A stretch of DNA of 36,015 nucleotides from Enterococcus avium ATCC 14025 (GCF_000406965.1 NZ_KE136357.1:203489-239503), one strand, 5' to 3'; positions 1-8,740 are shown, counted from the first letter of the stretch. Translations and numbers: made by a program. The notes: a model not told the origin generated them from the sequence alone.

Positions 1-1532
1 AAAGCAGTAGCTTAAGCACTAGCATCAGCGATTCGAACTCGATCAGCACCAGCATCAGTAACAGTGAAAGTGCAAGTATCAGTGCATCGATTAGCGAATC
101 AATTTCAACCAGCGCAAGTGAATCTGCAAGCGAATCGACAAGCTACAGCGGCAGCAGTTCAGTAAGTATGAGCGACAGTACCAGCACAAGCACGTCGATC
201 AGCGATTCAAGATCGGATAGCACCAGTGTGAGTGATAGCGAAAGCAGCAGCTTAAGCACAAGTATTAGCGACTCAAACTCAATTAGCACAAGTATCAGTA
301 ACAGTGAAAGTACAAGTATTAGTGCATCAATCAGCGATTCAAGATCCGACAGTACAAGCATTAGTAACAGCGAAAGCGCGAGCTTGTCCGCTAGCTATAG
401 TGGCAGCACTTCAGCAAGCATAAGTGAAAGTACCAGCTTGAGTACGTCTATAAGTGCCAGCGAGAGGAGCGAATCACAAAGTTATAGTGGTAGTAGTTCA
501 GTAAGTACAAGTGAAAGTACCAGCACAAGTACGTCAATCAGCGATTCAAGATCCGATAGTACCAGCATAAGTGACAGCGAAAGCAGTAGCATAAGCACCA
601 GTATTAGTGATTCGAACTCAATTAGTACAAGTACTAGTAACAGCGAAAGCACAAGTTTGTCCGCAAGCTATAGTGGCAGCACTTCAGCAAGCATAAGTGA
701 AAGTACCAGCTTGAGTACGTCTATAAGTACCAGCGAGAGAAGCGAATCAGAAAGTTATAGCGGCAGTACCTCAGTAAGTACAAGTGCCAGCACAAGTACA
801 AGTACGTCAATTAGTGATTCGAGATCCGATAGTACAAGCATCAGTAACAGCGAGAGCACAAGTTTGTCCGCCAGTTACAGCGGAAGTACCTCTGCAAGTA
901 TCAGTGAGAGCACAAGCTTAAGTACCTCATTAAGTGATTCTAGCTCAATTAGTACCAGCATAAGTTTGAGCGATAGTACCAGTACAAGCATATCGATCAG
1001 TGATTCAAGGTCTGATAGTACTAGCGAGAGCAACAGTGATAGTACAAGTCTAAGTACTTCTACAAGTATGAGTGACAGAATCGAATCAGAAAGTTATAGT
1101 GGTAGCACATCGCTAAGTATAAGTGAAAGTACAAGTACCAGCACATCAGTTAGTGATTCGAGATCGGAAAGTACCAGCATGAGTAATAGTGAAAGTGCAA
1201 GTGAATCGGCAAGTTTTAGTGGAAGTACCTCTACAAGTATGAGTAATAGCAACAGTACTTCAACTATTCCAACTTCGGTTAGCACGTCTACGACCAACAA
1301 AGGGATAACTACAGGAACCGCTGCAAAAGGATCTAAAGGAATTTCTACAGGTGCTTTGACTAGTGGAACAGGCCGGAAAAATACTTCAAGCAAAACCGGA
1401 TCAATTGGAAAAGAATATCCAAAAACTGGGGAATCTCTTGAATCAAGCTTACAACTTTCATTTGTAGGGATAGCTAGTGTTCTTTCAGCTCTAGGGTTAT
1501 TAAAGAAAAAAGATGAACAACAAAAAGACTAA
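1..1532 (+). CDS. Serine-rich-repeat (SRR) cell-wall-anchored adhesin, C-terminal part
   Basis: The reading frame is open from the left edge (first full codon at 3), so the N-terminus, signal peptide and binding region lie outside the window. About 420 residues are almost purely Ser alternating with Thr, Ile, Glu, Asp, Ala or Leu. Recurrent blocks are [20 protein letters not shown] and [11 protein letters not shown] short Gly/Thr/Lys-rich linker follows, then a sorting signal: YPKTGE, a hydrophobic stretch ([16 protein letters not shown]) and a KKKDEQQKD tail. Sortase substrates normally carry LPXTG; here the first residue is Tyr. SRR adhesins are usually O-glycosylated in the cytoplasm and exported by SecA2/SecY2; none of that machinery is in the window, but it may lie to the left. 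The internal ATG at 168 is not a real start. The ligand is unknown. Confidence 0.93.
   Translation, partial: SSSLSTSISDSNSISTSISNSESASISASISESISTSASESASESTSYSGSSSVSMSDSTSTSTSISDSRSDSTSVSDSESSSLSTSISDSNSISTSISNSESTSISASISDSRSDSTSISNSESASLSASYSGSTSASISESTSLSTSISASERSESQSYSGSSSVSTSESTSTSTSISDSRSDSTSISDSESSSISTSISDSNSISTSTSNSESTSLSASYSGSTSASISESTSLSTSISTSERSESESYSGSTSVSTSASTSTSTSISDSRSDSTSISNSESTSLSASYSGSTSASISESTSLSTSLSDSSSISTSISLSDSTSTSISISDSRSDSTSESNSDSTSLSTSTSMSDRIESESYSGSTSLSISESTSTSTSVSDSRSESTSMSNSESASESASFSGSTSTSMSNSNSTSTIPTSVSTSTTNKGITTGTAAKGSKGISTGALTSGTGRKNTSSKTGSIGKEYPKTGESLESSLQLSFVGIASVLSALGLLKKKDEQQKD
3..1265 (+). repeat. Degenerate Ser-codon DNA repeat of the SRR gene
   Basis: The DNA is a 6-base-like repeat of AGC/AGT codons alternating with variable codons. 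Longer units recur irregularly, for example GATTCAAGATCCGATAG near 205, 336, 544, 804, 1005 and 1154. AGC and AGT are freely exchanged, so copies are similar but rarely identical. Confidence 0.85.
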
Positions 1533-1550
1533 CAATTAGAAAGACAAAGG

Positions 1551-1583
1551 CATAGGGTTCAACAAAACAGGTTGGACTCTATG
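1551..1583 (+). terminator. Hairpin after the SRR gene
   Basis: CATAGGGTTCAAC and GTTGGACTCTATG can pair over 13 bp (two G-U) around a 7-nt loop, 18 nt after the stop. There is no T-tract, so this is a weak terminator or an mRNA 3' end stabiliser ahead of the better terminator at 1646. Confidence 0.4.
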
Positions 1584-1645
1584 ACCTAGTTACTAGTCTG
1601 CTTGTAGTATTAAATTTTAGTAAGTGGGGCTGATGAGGTCACGTG

Positions 1646-1690
1646 AAAACATCTAAAGTGGAAGAAATATTTCTGCTTTAGATGTTTTTT
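1646..1690 (+). terminator. Rho-independent terminator
   Basis: AAAACATCTAAAG pairs perfectly with CTTTAGATGTTTT (13 bp), and the right arm runs into TTTTTT. It closes the SRR transcript. Confidence 0.8.
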
Positions 1691-1800
1691 ATTTATAAAA
1701 TGGAATGGCAACACAAATGATTCTTATGTTATTGGATAAAAAAGACATAAAGAACAACTGTTTTTTATCATTAAGAAAAATCGACTTAGGAGTGACTTAA

Positions 1801-3489
1801 ATGAATCATAAAAGGAAATATATTTTAAGGGTCATAGTTGTGATAATGAGTTTTGTAATTATTAATGTTCCAATTATTGGTAACACAGTTGGAATCGTAC
1901 AGAGTGAGACAACGGAAGGTACAGGTTGTGAGGGTACCACTCCTGACAGTTCAACATCGATTATGGATAACAAAACACAAGAATCCACGATTGATTCTTC
2001 TCAAGAAAGTACAGAATCTACTACTTCAAGTAGTAATAAAATTTCAATGGTAGAGGATAAGCAGGAAACACAAAAAGAATCAGAAATAGACAAGATTGCT
2101 TTAGCATATAATGAGGATTATTGGTGGGATACGATCAATAATCGAGGCTTCACTTATAATGATGATATACCATTTTGGAGTGGTGGAAAGTCTGAGATAA
2201 ATACATCTCAAGGCTATATTGAACTAGGAGAACCGTACATTTTTGAGACAGGTTGGAAATTTGTAAACATCACTTTTAGAGGAAATATTTATTCTTCTGG
2301 AGACAGAATTTATGATGAACTATTCAAGGGTATTTTAAATTATCAGGAAATAGAAAAACAACTTCGCTATAATTATGAGCCCCAATTATACAATGTAAAA
2401 ATATCTTATCGAGGATTACCTGATGAAATAAAGGAGACATTACCTAAAGTTGATCCAAATCCGATTTTAAACGGAACTATGTACACGATACCAGCACCAC
2501 CAAAAGTAGAAGGCTATGTTACTGAAGAATTTGCTTTGGTTTGGACAGCACCTTTTTTTATGCCACGAATGATTGGTTCTGAAACGTATATTTCTGGTGG
2601 GACACTTTCTGATGAAATTAGTTATGGTTATAAACCAGAAGAGGAATTAATAGCGCAGCCGATTATAGTCCATTATTTGGATATTAATGGAAACACTATT
2701 AACGAAGAGGATTCAATAATTGGGGGAATTGATGAAGACTATACAATAAGTGCTAAAACAATTCCTGGTTATACTTTGGTGAAAACTGAGGGGGCTACAA
2801 GTGGAGAATTTACTTCAAAGCAGCAAGAAGTAATCTATATTTATATAAAGGATGATTCGAGTAACTTTAATGGTTCTTATATAGACTATGCCGAGAATAA
2901 TATTTCCAGTATAGCGGATATTGAACGGCAATTAAAAATTGTTAAGAATGTAAATTTGAGTTTAGTAACTTACAGTAACAATCAACTTAATGTAAATGTC
3001 GTTGGAACAACTCAGCAATTCAATTTATTAGGAACGATTCAAACAGTCTCAAAACGGATCCAAACAAAGAATGGCAGGGTCTACTATATGTTATGGCTTG
3101 ACGGAAAACAATACGTTTTACATTCTGAAGCTTTTCAAGCATTGCCAACATCTTCTGATTTTACACAGGAAAGTGATTTGGACAAATATGTGAGTGTGAG
3201 TTTGGACTTTTTAGGAAATTATTTAGATAAGGTAAATAATGTTAATCATAGAATTTCTTTAGTCAACAACTATAATGTTTATGATGTATTAAAAACAGAC
3301 GGAGATGCAGCTATTCCACCATATGCAGGAACCGTTTCTTCTATGGGATTGAAGGACAATGTGTTCACTGTAACTCAGGAATTTGTTTCCTCATACGGGA
3401 TTAAATATTATAAGATCTTGATTGAAGGATATAGCTATTTCATTAATTCGGCTGCATTTATCGTCGAGGCTGTTAAATCTTTATTTTAG
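1801..3489 (+). CDS. Secreted MucBP-domain protein with GW-like C-terminal modules
   Basis: This is a 562-residue exported protein. It has a signal peptide (charged MNHKRK, then a hydrophobic core to about residue 30), a Ser/Thr/Glu-rich linker (about 35-90) and an unrecognised middle domain. A MucBP-like domain follows at about 286-352 (IVHYLDINGNTI, then IPGYTLVKTEG and VIYIYIKD, a typical MucBP pattern). At the C-terminus are two modules starting with GTI/GTV at about 411 and 510; they resemble GW/SH3-like wall-binding modules (for example YYMLWLDGKQYVLHSEAF). There is no LPXTG, so retention on the surface is probably through the C-terminal modules. The start is supported by AGGAG about 10 nt upstream. 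A role in adhesion to mucin or host surfaces is inferred from the domains; the ligand is unknown. Confidence 0.8.
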   Translation: MNHKRKYILRVIVVIMSFVIINVPIIGNTVGIVQSETTEGTGCEGTTPDSSTSIMDNKTQESTIDSSQESTESTTSSSNKISMVEDKQETQKESEIDKIALAYNEDYWWDTINNRGFTYNDDIPFWSGGKSEINTSQGYIELGEPYIFETGWKFVNITFRGNIYSSGDRIYDELFKGILNYQEIEKQLRYNYEPQLYNVKISYRGLPDEIKETLPKVDPNPILNGTMYTIPAPPKVEGYVTEEFALVWTAPFFMPRMIGSETYISGGTLSDEISYGYKPEEELIAQPIIVHYLDINGNTINEEDSIIGGIDEDYTISAKTIPGYTLVKTEGATSGEFTSKQQEVIYIYIKDDSSNFNGSYIDYAENNISSIADIERQLKIVKNVNLSLVTYSNNQLNVNVVGTTQQFNLLGTIQTVSKRIQTKNGRVYYMLWLDGKQYVLHSEAFQALPTSSDFTQESDLDKYVSVSLDFLGNYLDKVNNVNHRISLVNNYNVYDVLKTDGDAAIPPYAGTVSSMGLKDNVFTVTQEFVSSYGIKYYKILIEGYSYFINSAAFIVEAVKSLF

Positions 3490-3772
3490 TGATGAAGTTG
3501 ATCAATTTTTTGGGATGGTAACAAAATCTTAGAAAAACAGGATCTGCGGCAGAAAATTTTGGTTTTGTAATGGATTCTAAATTTATCTAAGCATTTTCTT
3601 AAGGAAAATTATACTATCATAAGTTTATTTTCCCAAATTTGGGAGTAGATCTCCCCTCATTAATTGTTAAGGTAAAATAAATTTAGCCAAGAGTTTTGTT
3701 TATTAGGATTATTTAGAATCGTTAATTAGATTGGTAACGAAATGCTTATTATAATTTTGTGAGGTTAGTATA
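3490..3772. other. AT-rich intergenic region with overlapping hairpins
   Basis: No coding frame is supported. CCCAAATTTGGG (3632-3643) and GGGAG-tagat-CTCCC (3641-3655) are two hairpins that share GGG and so exclude each other. A TATAAT at 3750-3755 with TTAGAT 18 bp upstream could be a promoter for the GT8 gene, though the leader would then be only about 11 nt. Confidence 0.4.
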
Positions 3773-4628
3773 TTGAGAAAAAATGCAGTCATTTATTGTG
3801 TTACTGGATCACACATTCAGCTGACGGCGGTGTCAATCGCTTCAATTATGAATAATTATCAGAGTGAGGAACCTTTGGATATTCTTATTGTTGTAGGTGA
3901 ACTAGGGGGTGAAGAGATAATTAGATTGAAGAATATTCCTAAATTTTATAAAAAAAAAAGCTATCTCCATTACTATTTGGTATCCTCCTGAAATGGTAAA
4001 ACAAATCAAAAATTATAATAACACTCGTTTTCCAGAAGTCACATTGTGGCGTTTATTTCTGCCCTCCTATTTTAACAGCTATGAGAACATTCTATATTTA
4101 GATAATGATACGATTATCTATGATGATGTATCTGATTTCTTTAACCTTGTATCTGAAGAGAAGGTAATCGGAGCAGTTCGTGACTTCTACTTTTCGATGA
4201 TTAGTGATAGGGAAGATAGTGCGAAGTACTTTGGTGTTAAAACCATGAAAAATTACTTTAATTCAGGATTTCTTTTATTTAAAGTAGCCAAGTTTAATGA
4301 ATTAATTTCTTTAGAAGAGATTTTAGAAATGATAAATGAAAATAAATACATTTATTTGGATCAAACGATTTTAAATATTCTTTGTGAGAAATATGTGCAT
4401 TTTTTACCGTATGAATACAATTATCAAAAGGACGATCATTGGCTATTTGATTGGGCAAAAAAAATAAATTCTCACAAATTTTCGGAGATCAAGAAGGCGA
4501 GAGCAAATATAAAAGTACGCCATTTTGTAGAATTCGAACATCACTCGCTGCCATGGGAGCACCTACTTGTACAAGATCAATGGGAGAGAGATTTTTGGAA
4601 TTATTTGTGTGCGATAAAAACACTTTAG
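3773..4628 (+). pseudogene. GT8-family glycosyltransferase, frameshifted at an A10 tract
   Basis: Two frames together give one GT8-like protein of about 284 residues. The first, from a TTG start at 3773 behind GAGG, carries the N-terminal fold (AVIYCVTGSHIQLTAVSIASIMNN); it stops at 3991 after YKKKSYLHYYLVSS. The second frame carries LWRLFLPSYF, the DXD metal-binding motif (YLDNDTIIYDD), the acceptor-side NSGFLLFK motif and a His/Trp-rich C-terminus. The frames join at ten A (3950-3959): removing one A gives a continuous YKKKAISITIWYPPEM. The family moves sugars from nucleotide-sugars using Mn2+. Its position between surface protein genes suggests it modified a surface glycoprotein or polysaccharide (inference). 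It may be a true mutation, a slippage-controlled ON/OFF state or a homopolymer sequencing error. Confidence 0.8.
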
Positions 4629-5075
4629 GCAGAATTTTATACTGATTAAGGAAAAAAACACCAATTATTGAAATCAACCCAGAAATTAGATATCTTTTGA
4701 TCAATAAGAAATCTTTTTTCAGTGTTTCATCTAGAAGAGCTTGCGAACAATCTTTTTTTGATACTTGATAATGTTTTTAGAAAATGAAAATTAACTATCT
4801 ATACAATGTAGGTTCTTTTGATCAAACATTATCGAAATTTTTGGGGGACAACTATTATGCAAGCATATTTTCTGCAAAATCAAGCATTATCAAACAATTA
4901 TTCAGTTATTTCTGGAGATGAACCAATCGAGACATTTACCAGTAAACTTTCAACTTGGTTTGTGCAAGAATCAATTGAAAAATATTATTCAGCTTGTTTA
5001 ATGTTAAACTCTTTCATGACTAAATGTTTATTTGAAATAGTGGCATTACTACACAGTACTTTCATATCCAAAATA
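4629..5075. other. Region without a supported gene
   Basis: Base composition is AT-rich. A 91-codon frame (4818-5093, TTG start) has no good ribosome binding site. Its peptide contains FWGTTIMQAYFLQ, faintly like the N-terminal pattern of polysaccharide pyruvyl transferases, but nothing after it supports that. I read this stretch as decayed coding DNA or spacer. Confidence 0.4.
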
Positions 5076-5112
5076 GAAAATATGTCTCATTAAGTATTTG
5101 AGACATATTTTC
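5076..5112 (-). terminator. Bidirectional hairpin terminator
   Basis: GAAAATATGTCTCA pairs perfectly with TGAGACATATTTTC (14 bp) around a 9-nt loop. It lies 27 nt beyond the stop of the minus-strand gene at 5140 and is followed by a T-rich run on that strand. It could also end transcription from the left. Confidence 0.75.
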
Positions 5113-5139
5113 TACTGTACGCTAAAAATGATTAGAAAA

Positions 5140-5616
5140 CTAATACCCGCTAAAACTTTCACTATCATGTGCCTCGATGATTACTGGAAGTATAGTGTAG
5201 ATATTTTTTGTCCCTTCTTTACGATCAGATAAGATGGCAAAAACCGTGTATACACCTGGTTTGTTCCAATTTCCCTCCACAGTTCCACCACCGATTCCAT
5301 TTAGATATAAAGGTGTTCCATCAGCTGCATGAGCGTATATTCCTTTTTCTGGCAGGCTCCATTCAAAAAAATCGACGGTTGGCATTTGTCCTGTTTTTAA
5401 AGCTGGGCAGTAGATGGGGTTGATTTTCAAATTCTCACTTGGAGGAGTATAAGGATTCTCGTCACTAAAATAATCCTCATAACCTACGGGTGAAGTGTAC
5501 AATTTACAGGCACCTGTCTGTTCTGTTGAGGCAGATATTTCTTTAGAAACTCCAAATACAAGAAAAATCGTGGCTACTGTAGCCAATACACCCAGTAAAA
5601 CGCATCTTTTCATCAT
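5140..5616 (-). CDS. Small secreted protein with an Ig-like C-terminal half
   Basis: The product has 158 residues. A signal peptide (MMKRCVLLGVLATVATIFLVFGVSKEISA) is followed by a short mature protein with two Cys (ACKLYTS and PIYCPAL, possibly a disulfide). The C-terminal half (PTVDFFEWSLPEKGIYAHAADGTP through NKPGVYTVFAILSDRKEG) has the Gly-Val-Tyr-Thr-Val pattern of bacterial Ig-like or cadherin-like beta-sandwiches. It has no sorting signal or lipobox, so it should be released or loosely bound. GGAGA lies 8 nt before the ATG. An extended -10 (TGCTAAAAT, plus-strand 5644-5652) lies just upstream. Function is not recognised. Confidence 0.75.
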   Translation of the reverse strand: MMKRCVLLGVLATVATIFLVFGVSKEISASTEQTGACKLYTSPVGYEDYFSDENPYTPPSENLKINPIYCPALKTGQMPTVDFFEWSLPEKGIYAHAADGTPLYLNGIGGGTVEGNWNKPGVYTVFAILSDRKEGTKNIYTILPVIIEAHDSESFSGY

Positions 5617-5643
5617 TATTATCTCCTTTCCTGTTATAAAAAA

Positions 5644-5652
5644 ATTTTAGCA
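5644..5652 (-). promoter_or_regulatory. Extended -10 promoter element of the 5140-5616 gene
   Basis: On the minus strand the sequence reads TGCTAAAAT, an extended -10 about 30 nt before the ATG. A clear -35 box is not seen. Confidence 0.4.
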
Positions 5653-5779
5653 TACCATTGGATGATAGAAATTGAATGTTTCAAAAATGGGAATAGTTCA
5701 TAGAGCATTTAGATAGAGCCAAATAGGAATGTTCCCAGCTAATTCTTTACCTTGAGAATAATCAAAGGACAGCGCTAAG

Positions 5780-5828
5780 AATGCTCCTTTAGAAATCAGA
5801 TCAAACATCTAATTTCTGAAGGAGCATT
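5780..5828 (-). terminator. 17-bp hairpin after the short SRR gene
   Basis: AATGCTCCTTTAGAAAT pairs with ATTTCTGAAGGAGCATT (17 bp, one G-U). It lies 36 nt past the stop of the minus-strand SRR gene. The T-tract is short, so termination may be partial. Confidence 0.6.
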
Positions 5829-5863
5829 ACGTTCGAGATAGTTTTATTTTAGTATGTTTACAG

Positions 5864-6805
5864 CTATAAGCTCTTTTTCTTCTCTAAATGATGCAAAAAG
5901 GCTCCAGCAGAAAATACTGTCGCTAAGCCTAGAAGTGATAACTGGCCGCTTAATTGATTAGATTCACCAGTCTTAGGAAGCTCTTTTCCTACAGTGTTTG
6001 ATGTATTTGTATTTGTGTTGGCTAGAGTAGACTTTCCGCTAGTGGCCGCTTTATTTGAACCTAAGGCCGCTGTGTTTGCTCCACTAGTTTTATTTGTTGA
6101 AGAACCGTTTTTATTTATGGCAGCTAATGATTTGTTTTCACTAGCAGAGTTTGAAGTACTCATACTAGTACTATCTGAAGTTGAGGTAGAAGTACTTTCA
6201 CTCCAATACTCACTTAAGATCTCAGAATTACGTGTACTTGAACTCTCACTATTGGCTGCTGATGATTTTTCAGAAGTACTTTCGCTAAAAGAAGTTGACG
6301 TACTTTCTGATGAGCTTTCACTCCAATACTCACTCAAAATTTCCGAATTTACTGTACTCGTACTCTCGCTGGCAGAAGTTGATGAACTTAAACTCATGCT
6401 TGAAGAGTCAGTAGTGGATTCGGTTGTTGATGTGCTTGTTGATTCAGTAGCAGAACCACTGGCAGAACTTGTTGTAGATGTACTGGCCGATTCAGTTAAG
6501 GAAGCGCTAGTAGATTCTGTGGTAGAACCACTTGTAGATGCACTGGAAGGCGCTGCCATTGAGTTGCTGGTAGATGACGCAGGAATCGTAGCAGTATTAT
6601 TATTTGCTAATACTTTTCCTGTATCGATTTCTACACCAGCGTTGACTTGTGGAGTAGACTCAGCTGCTTGGGCGCTTGCTGATGAGGTGTTTACTCCAAT
6701 AACGCCTCCAACTGCGGTTAACGTTGCATACATCCAATTTTTTCCATTTCTATGTGTTCGCTTTTGCTCTTTCTCTAGTTGTTTTCTTATTTCTTTTCTT
6801 CCCAT
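5864..6805 (-). CDS. Short SRR-type LPXTG surface protein
   Basis: I take the ATG at 6805 as the start (313 residues); the frame extends 23 codons further upstream, but the family N-terminus (GRKEIRKQLEKEQKRTHRNG) begins here. NGKNWMYATLTAVGGVIGV is a KxYKxGKxW-like signal peptide, the type used by SRR proteins for accessory Sec export. The mature part is Ser/Thr-rich (about 100-250) and carries two copies of NSEILSEYWSES, not seen in ordinary SRR repeats. An Asn/Thr/Ala-rich linker, LPKTGE, a hydrophobic segment and HHLEKKKSL complete a sortase signal. There is no globular binding domain, so this is a short stalk-like protein, probably glycosylated (inference). The Shine-Dalgarno (GGGAGA) is rather far, about 14 nt from the ATG. 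Confidence 0.85.
   Translation of the reverse strand: MGRKEIRKQLEKEQKRTHRNGKNWMYATLTAVGGVIGVNTSSASAQAAESTPQVNAGVEIDTGKVLANNNTATIPASSTSNSMAAPSSASTSGSTTESTSASLTESASTSTTSSASGSATESTSTSTTESTTDSSSMSLSSSTSASESTSTVNSEILSEYWSESSSESTSTSFSESTSEKSSAANSESSSTRNSEILSEYWSESTSTSTSDSTSMSTSNSASENKSLAAINKNGSSTNKTSGANTAALGSNKAATSGKSTLANTNTNTSNTVGKELPKTGESNQLSGQLSLLGLATVFSAGAFLHHLEKKKSL
6194..6349 (-). repeat. Two 36-bp direct repeats encoding NSEILSEYWSES
   Basis: Units at 6194-6229 and 6314-6349, 120 bp apart, encode an identical 12-residue peptide with several synonymous differences. That suggests selection on the peptide rather than a recent duplication. Confidence 0.75.
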
Positions 6806-7010
6806 ATTTTTTAACAGATCTCCCTTCAAAATAATCTTTAGAATGATTTTGACGTGCTGAAATAAGTATCTCATAGTTCATTTCATTGGATTTATAACGT
6901 CTCAATATTGGGAAAAAATATTTTTGTGGAGAAGAATGAAATAGTATGGAATAGGAAGAAATCTTTGAGTCGTGAAAGTAAAGAGTAACAGTAAATGGGA
7001 GGAAAGGTAA

Positions 7011-8120
7011 ATGGCATCATATTTAGTAATTGGTAGCGGCTTATTTGGTTCTGTTTTTGCGGAGCGAATGGCCAACCAAGGTCATAAGGTAACAGTTCTT
7101 GAAAAGCGAAAGCATATTGCAGGAAATATCTACACAGAAGAAATCGAAGGTATTCAGGTCCATAAATACGGCGCACATATTTTTCATACATCAAATAAGA
7201 AAGTTTGGGACTATATAAATCAATTTGCGATTTTTAATCGCTTTACAAATACCCCTATGGCTGTTAGCAAAGGTAAACTATATAACCTGCCCTTTAATAT
7301 GAATACCTTCAACTCTTTATGGGGGGTAAAAAATCCAGAAGAAGCGAAAGCAAAAATTGCCGAACAAACGAAGAATTATAGTGAGAAAAAGATACATAAT
7401 TTGGAAGAACAGGCACTTTCTCTTGTTGGAAAAGATATTTATGAGATTTTAATAAAAGAATATACTGAAAAGCAATGGGGGAAGCCCTGTGTAGAACTTC
7501 CCGCGTTCATTATTAAACGATTGCCGATTCGTTTTACTTTTGACAACAATTATTTTGATGATTTGTATCAGGGAATCCCTATCGGAGGATATACACAAAT
7601 TATTGAGAAAATGTTGGATCATCCCAATATCAAGGTAGAGCTTAGAACTGATTTTTTGGAACATAAAAAAGAATGGATGAAAAAATACGATAAGGTGATT
7701 TATACGGGAATGATTGATGAATTTTATAATTATTGCTTTGGAGAATTGGAATACCGTTCGCTAAAATTTACGCATAAGCAGCTGTCTTGCAAGAACTATC
7801 AAGGAAATGCGGTGGTCAATTACATCGATAAGGATATTCCTTATACACGAGTTATTGAACATAAGCACTTTGAATTTAGCAAGCAAACACAAACAATTAT
7901 TACAAAAGAATACCCAAAAGCATGGCGCAAAGGTGATGAGCCGTTTTATCCCGTGAATGATGAGAAGAATCAAGAAATCTATGACAAATACAAATTACTA
8001 GCAAAAACAGAATCTCAGATTATTTTTGGCGGTCGCTTGGGTATGTATCGCTATTTTGATATGCATCAGGTAATTGAAGAAGCTTTGAGTTTAGCTAGTA
8101 GGTTGATGGATTCTAAATAA
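7011..8120 (+). CDS. glf: UDP-galactopyranose mutase
   Basis: This flavoenzyme interconverts UDP-galactopyranose and UDP-galactofuranose, the donor for galactofuranose-containing cell-surface polysaccharides. The 369-residue length is normal for the family. The N-terminal FAD-binding fingerprint (YLVIGSGLFGSVFAERMANQG, with the acidic VLEKR end of strand 2) is followed by the Glf-type YGAHIFHTSNKKVWDYI block. Near the middle is the EYTEKQWGKP motif, and at the C-terminus FGGRLGMYRYFDMHQVIEEAL. GGGAGG lies 8 nt before the ATG. It stands alone here without other polysaccharide genes except the broken GT8; an 8-codon stub follows directly, which suggests a truncated operon. Confidence 0.95.
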   Translation: MASYLVIGSGLFGSVFAERMANQGHKVTVLEKRKHIAGNIYTEEIEGIQVHKYGAHIFHTSNKKVWDYINQFAIFNRFTNTPMAVSKGKLYNLPFNMNTFNSLWGVKNPEEAKAKIAEQTKNYSEKKIHNLEEQALSLVGKDIYEILIKEYTEKQWGKPCVELPAFIIKRLPIRFTFDNNYFDDLYQGIPIGGYTQIIEKMLDHPNIKVELRTDFLEHKKEWMKKYDKVIYTGMIDEFYNYCFGELEYRSLKFTHKQLSCKNYQGNAVVNYIDKDIPYTRVIEHKHFEFSKQTQTIITKEYPKAWRKGDEPFYPVNDEKNQEIYDKYKLLAKTESQIIFGGRLGMYRYFDMHQVIEEALSLASRLMDSK

Positions 8121-8135
8121 ACGAGGTGACTACTT

Positions 8136-8162
8136 ATGACGAACACCGAAATACAGTTCTAA
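8136..8162 (+). pseudogene. 8-codon stub ORF after glf
   Basis: GAGGTG, 9 nt before ATG, leads into MTNTEIQF and then TAA. The translation signals are good, but the frame stops at once. This looks like the surviving 5' end of a former next gene in the glf operon. Confidence 0.4.
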
Positions 8163-8210
8163 ATTGATTATTAAATAATTAAAAAGTTAAGATCAGTTTA
8201 CAAACAGTAT

Positions 8211-8740
8211 TCACTTAAAAGTGCTCCAACAAATTTGCTGATTTGAATAATAAGAATCAGTATATGGTTGGAAAGCAAGTAACAGATTGTATTCTTCATT
8301 AATAAGAATTTCGTTATCAACGTCGTCTTTAAACAAATAACTTGTGACAGAATTTCTGCCATTCTCAAGATCAATTTTGATTTGAGCACAATTCTGATCA
8401 GGAGTGGACTTATCAGAATTGTGAGCAGCCATCGTTAGGTTTGTATACTAAATCAAACAAAGTGAGCAGTCTGTAACTGTGATGTAATTCACGGTTTTCT
8501 TTAGATACTTTTCAACAGTAACAGGATCTTGAGTGATAGCAATTTTCTAAACAGCTTCGACTCCTTCATCAGTCATTTGATATATCAAGATATTACCCTT
8601 GTGCTGTTGCATGATGACATGGGGGAATAAATCGGAAATTAAATCCCAGTCTTTAGTAATGAAGCTTTCATAAGCTTGGGCATTGACTAGGCTGATAAAA
8701 CTTGTATCTTTGATTTTATGAATTATAGTGACTAAAATAA
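8211..8740 (-). pseudogene. Decayed gene of unknown function (two in-frame stops)
   Basis: Read on the minus strand, one frame gives about 175 codons interrupted by TAG at 8547-8549 and TAG at 8448-8450. The pieces read like real protein: SLVNAQAYESFITKDWDLISD, then ITQDPVTVEKYLKKTVNYITVTD, then LENGRNSVTSYLFKDDVDNEIL, ending QQICWSTFK. No start codon fits: the ATG at 8745 is in another frame, so a frameshift near the 5' end is also likely. It lies directly downstream of the PadR/membrane-protein pair and probably was its third gene. I do not recognise the family; an immunity-type protein is only a guess. Confidence 0.65.

Noticed and set aside
3-1265. Possible CRISPR-like or satellite array
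   Set aside because: The repetition follows codons, copies are irregular and unspaced, and one long frame stays open.
1094-1393. 99-residue minus-strand frame opposite the SRR gene
   Set aside because: It is a Leu/Val-rich complement of Ser codons (AGC/AGT); no ribosome binding site and no independent evidence. The same holds for 143-361.
1735-1769. GATAAAAAA / TTTTTTATC inverted repeat before the MucBP gene
   Set aside because: Made only of A/T-rich arms with a 17-nt loop; too likely by chance in this AT-rich spacer.
4818-5093. 91-residue frame with a faint pyruvyl-transferase-like segment
   Set aside because: There is no ribosome binding site, only one short stretch resembles the family, and the end lies inside a terminator loop. 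At most a remnant.
5994-6860. 288-residue plus-strand frame opposite the short SRR gene
   Set aside because: It is the complement of the Ser/Thr repeat; the minus-strand frame has a signal peptide and LPKTG, so this one is a shadow.
6806-6874. Longer N-terminus of the short SRR protein
   Set aside because: The extra 23 residues are hydrophobic and unlike the family N-terminus, and the upstream ATG has no ribosome binding site.
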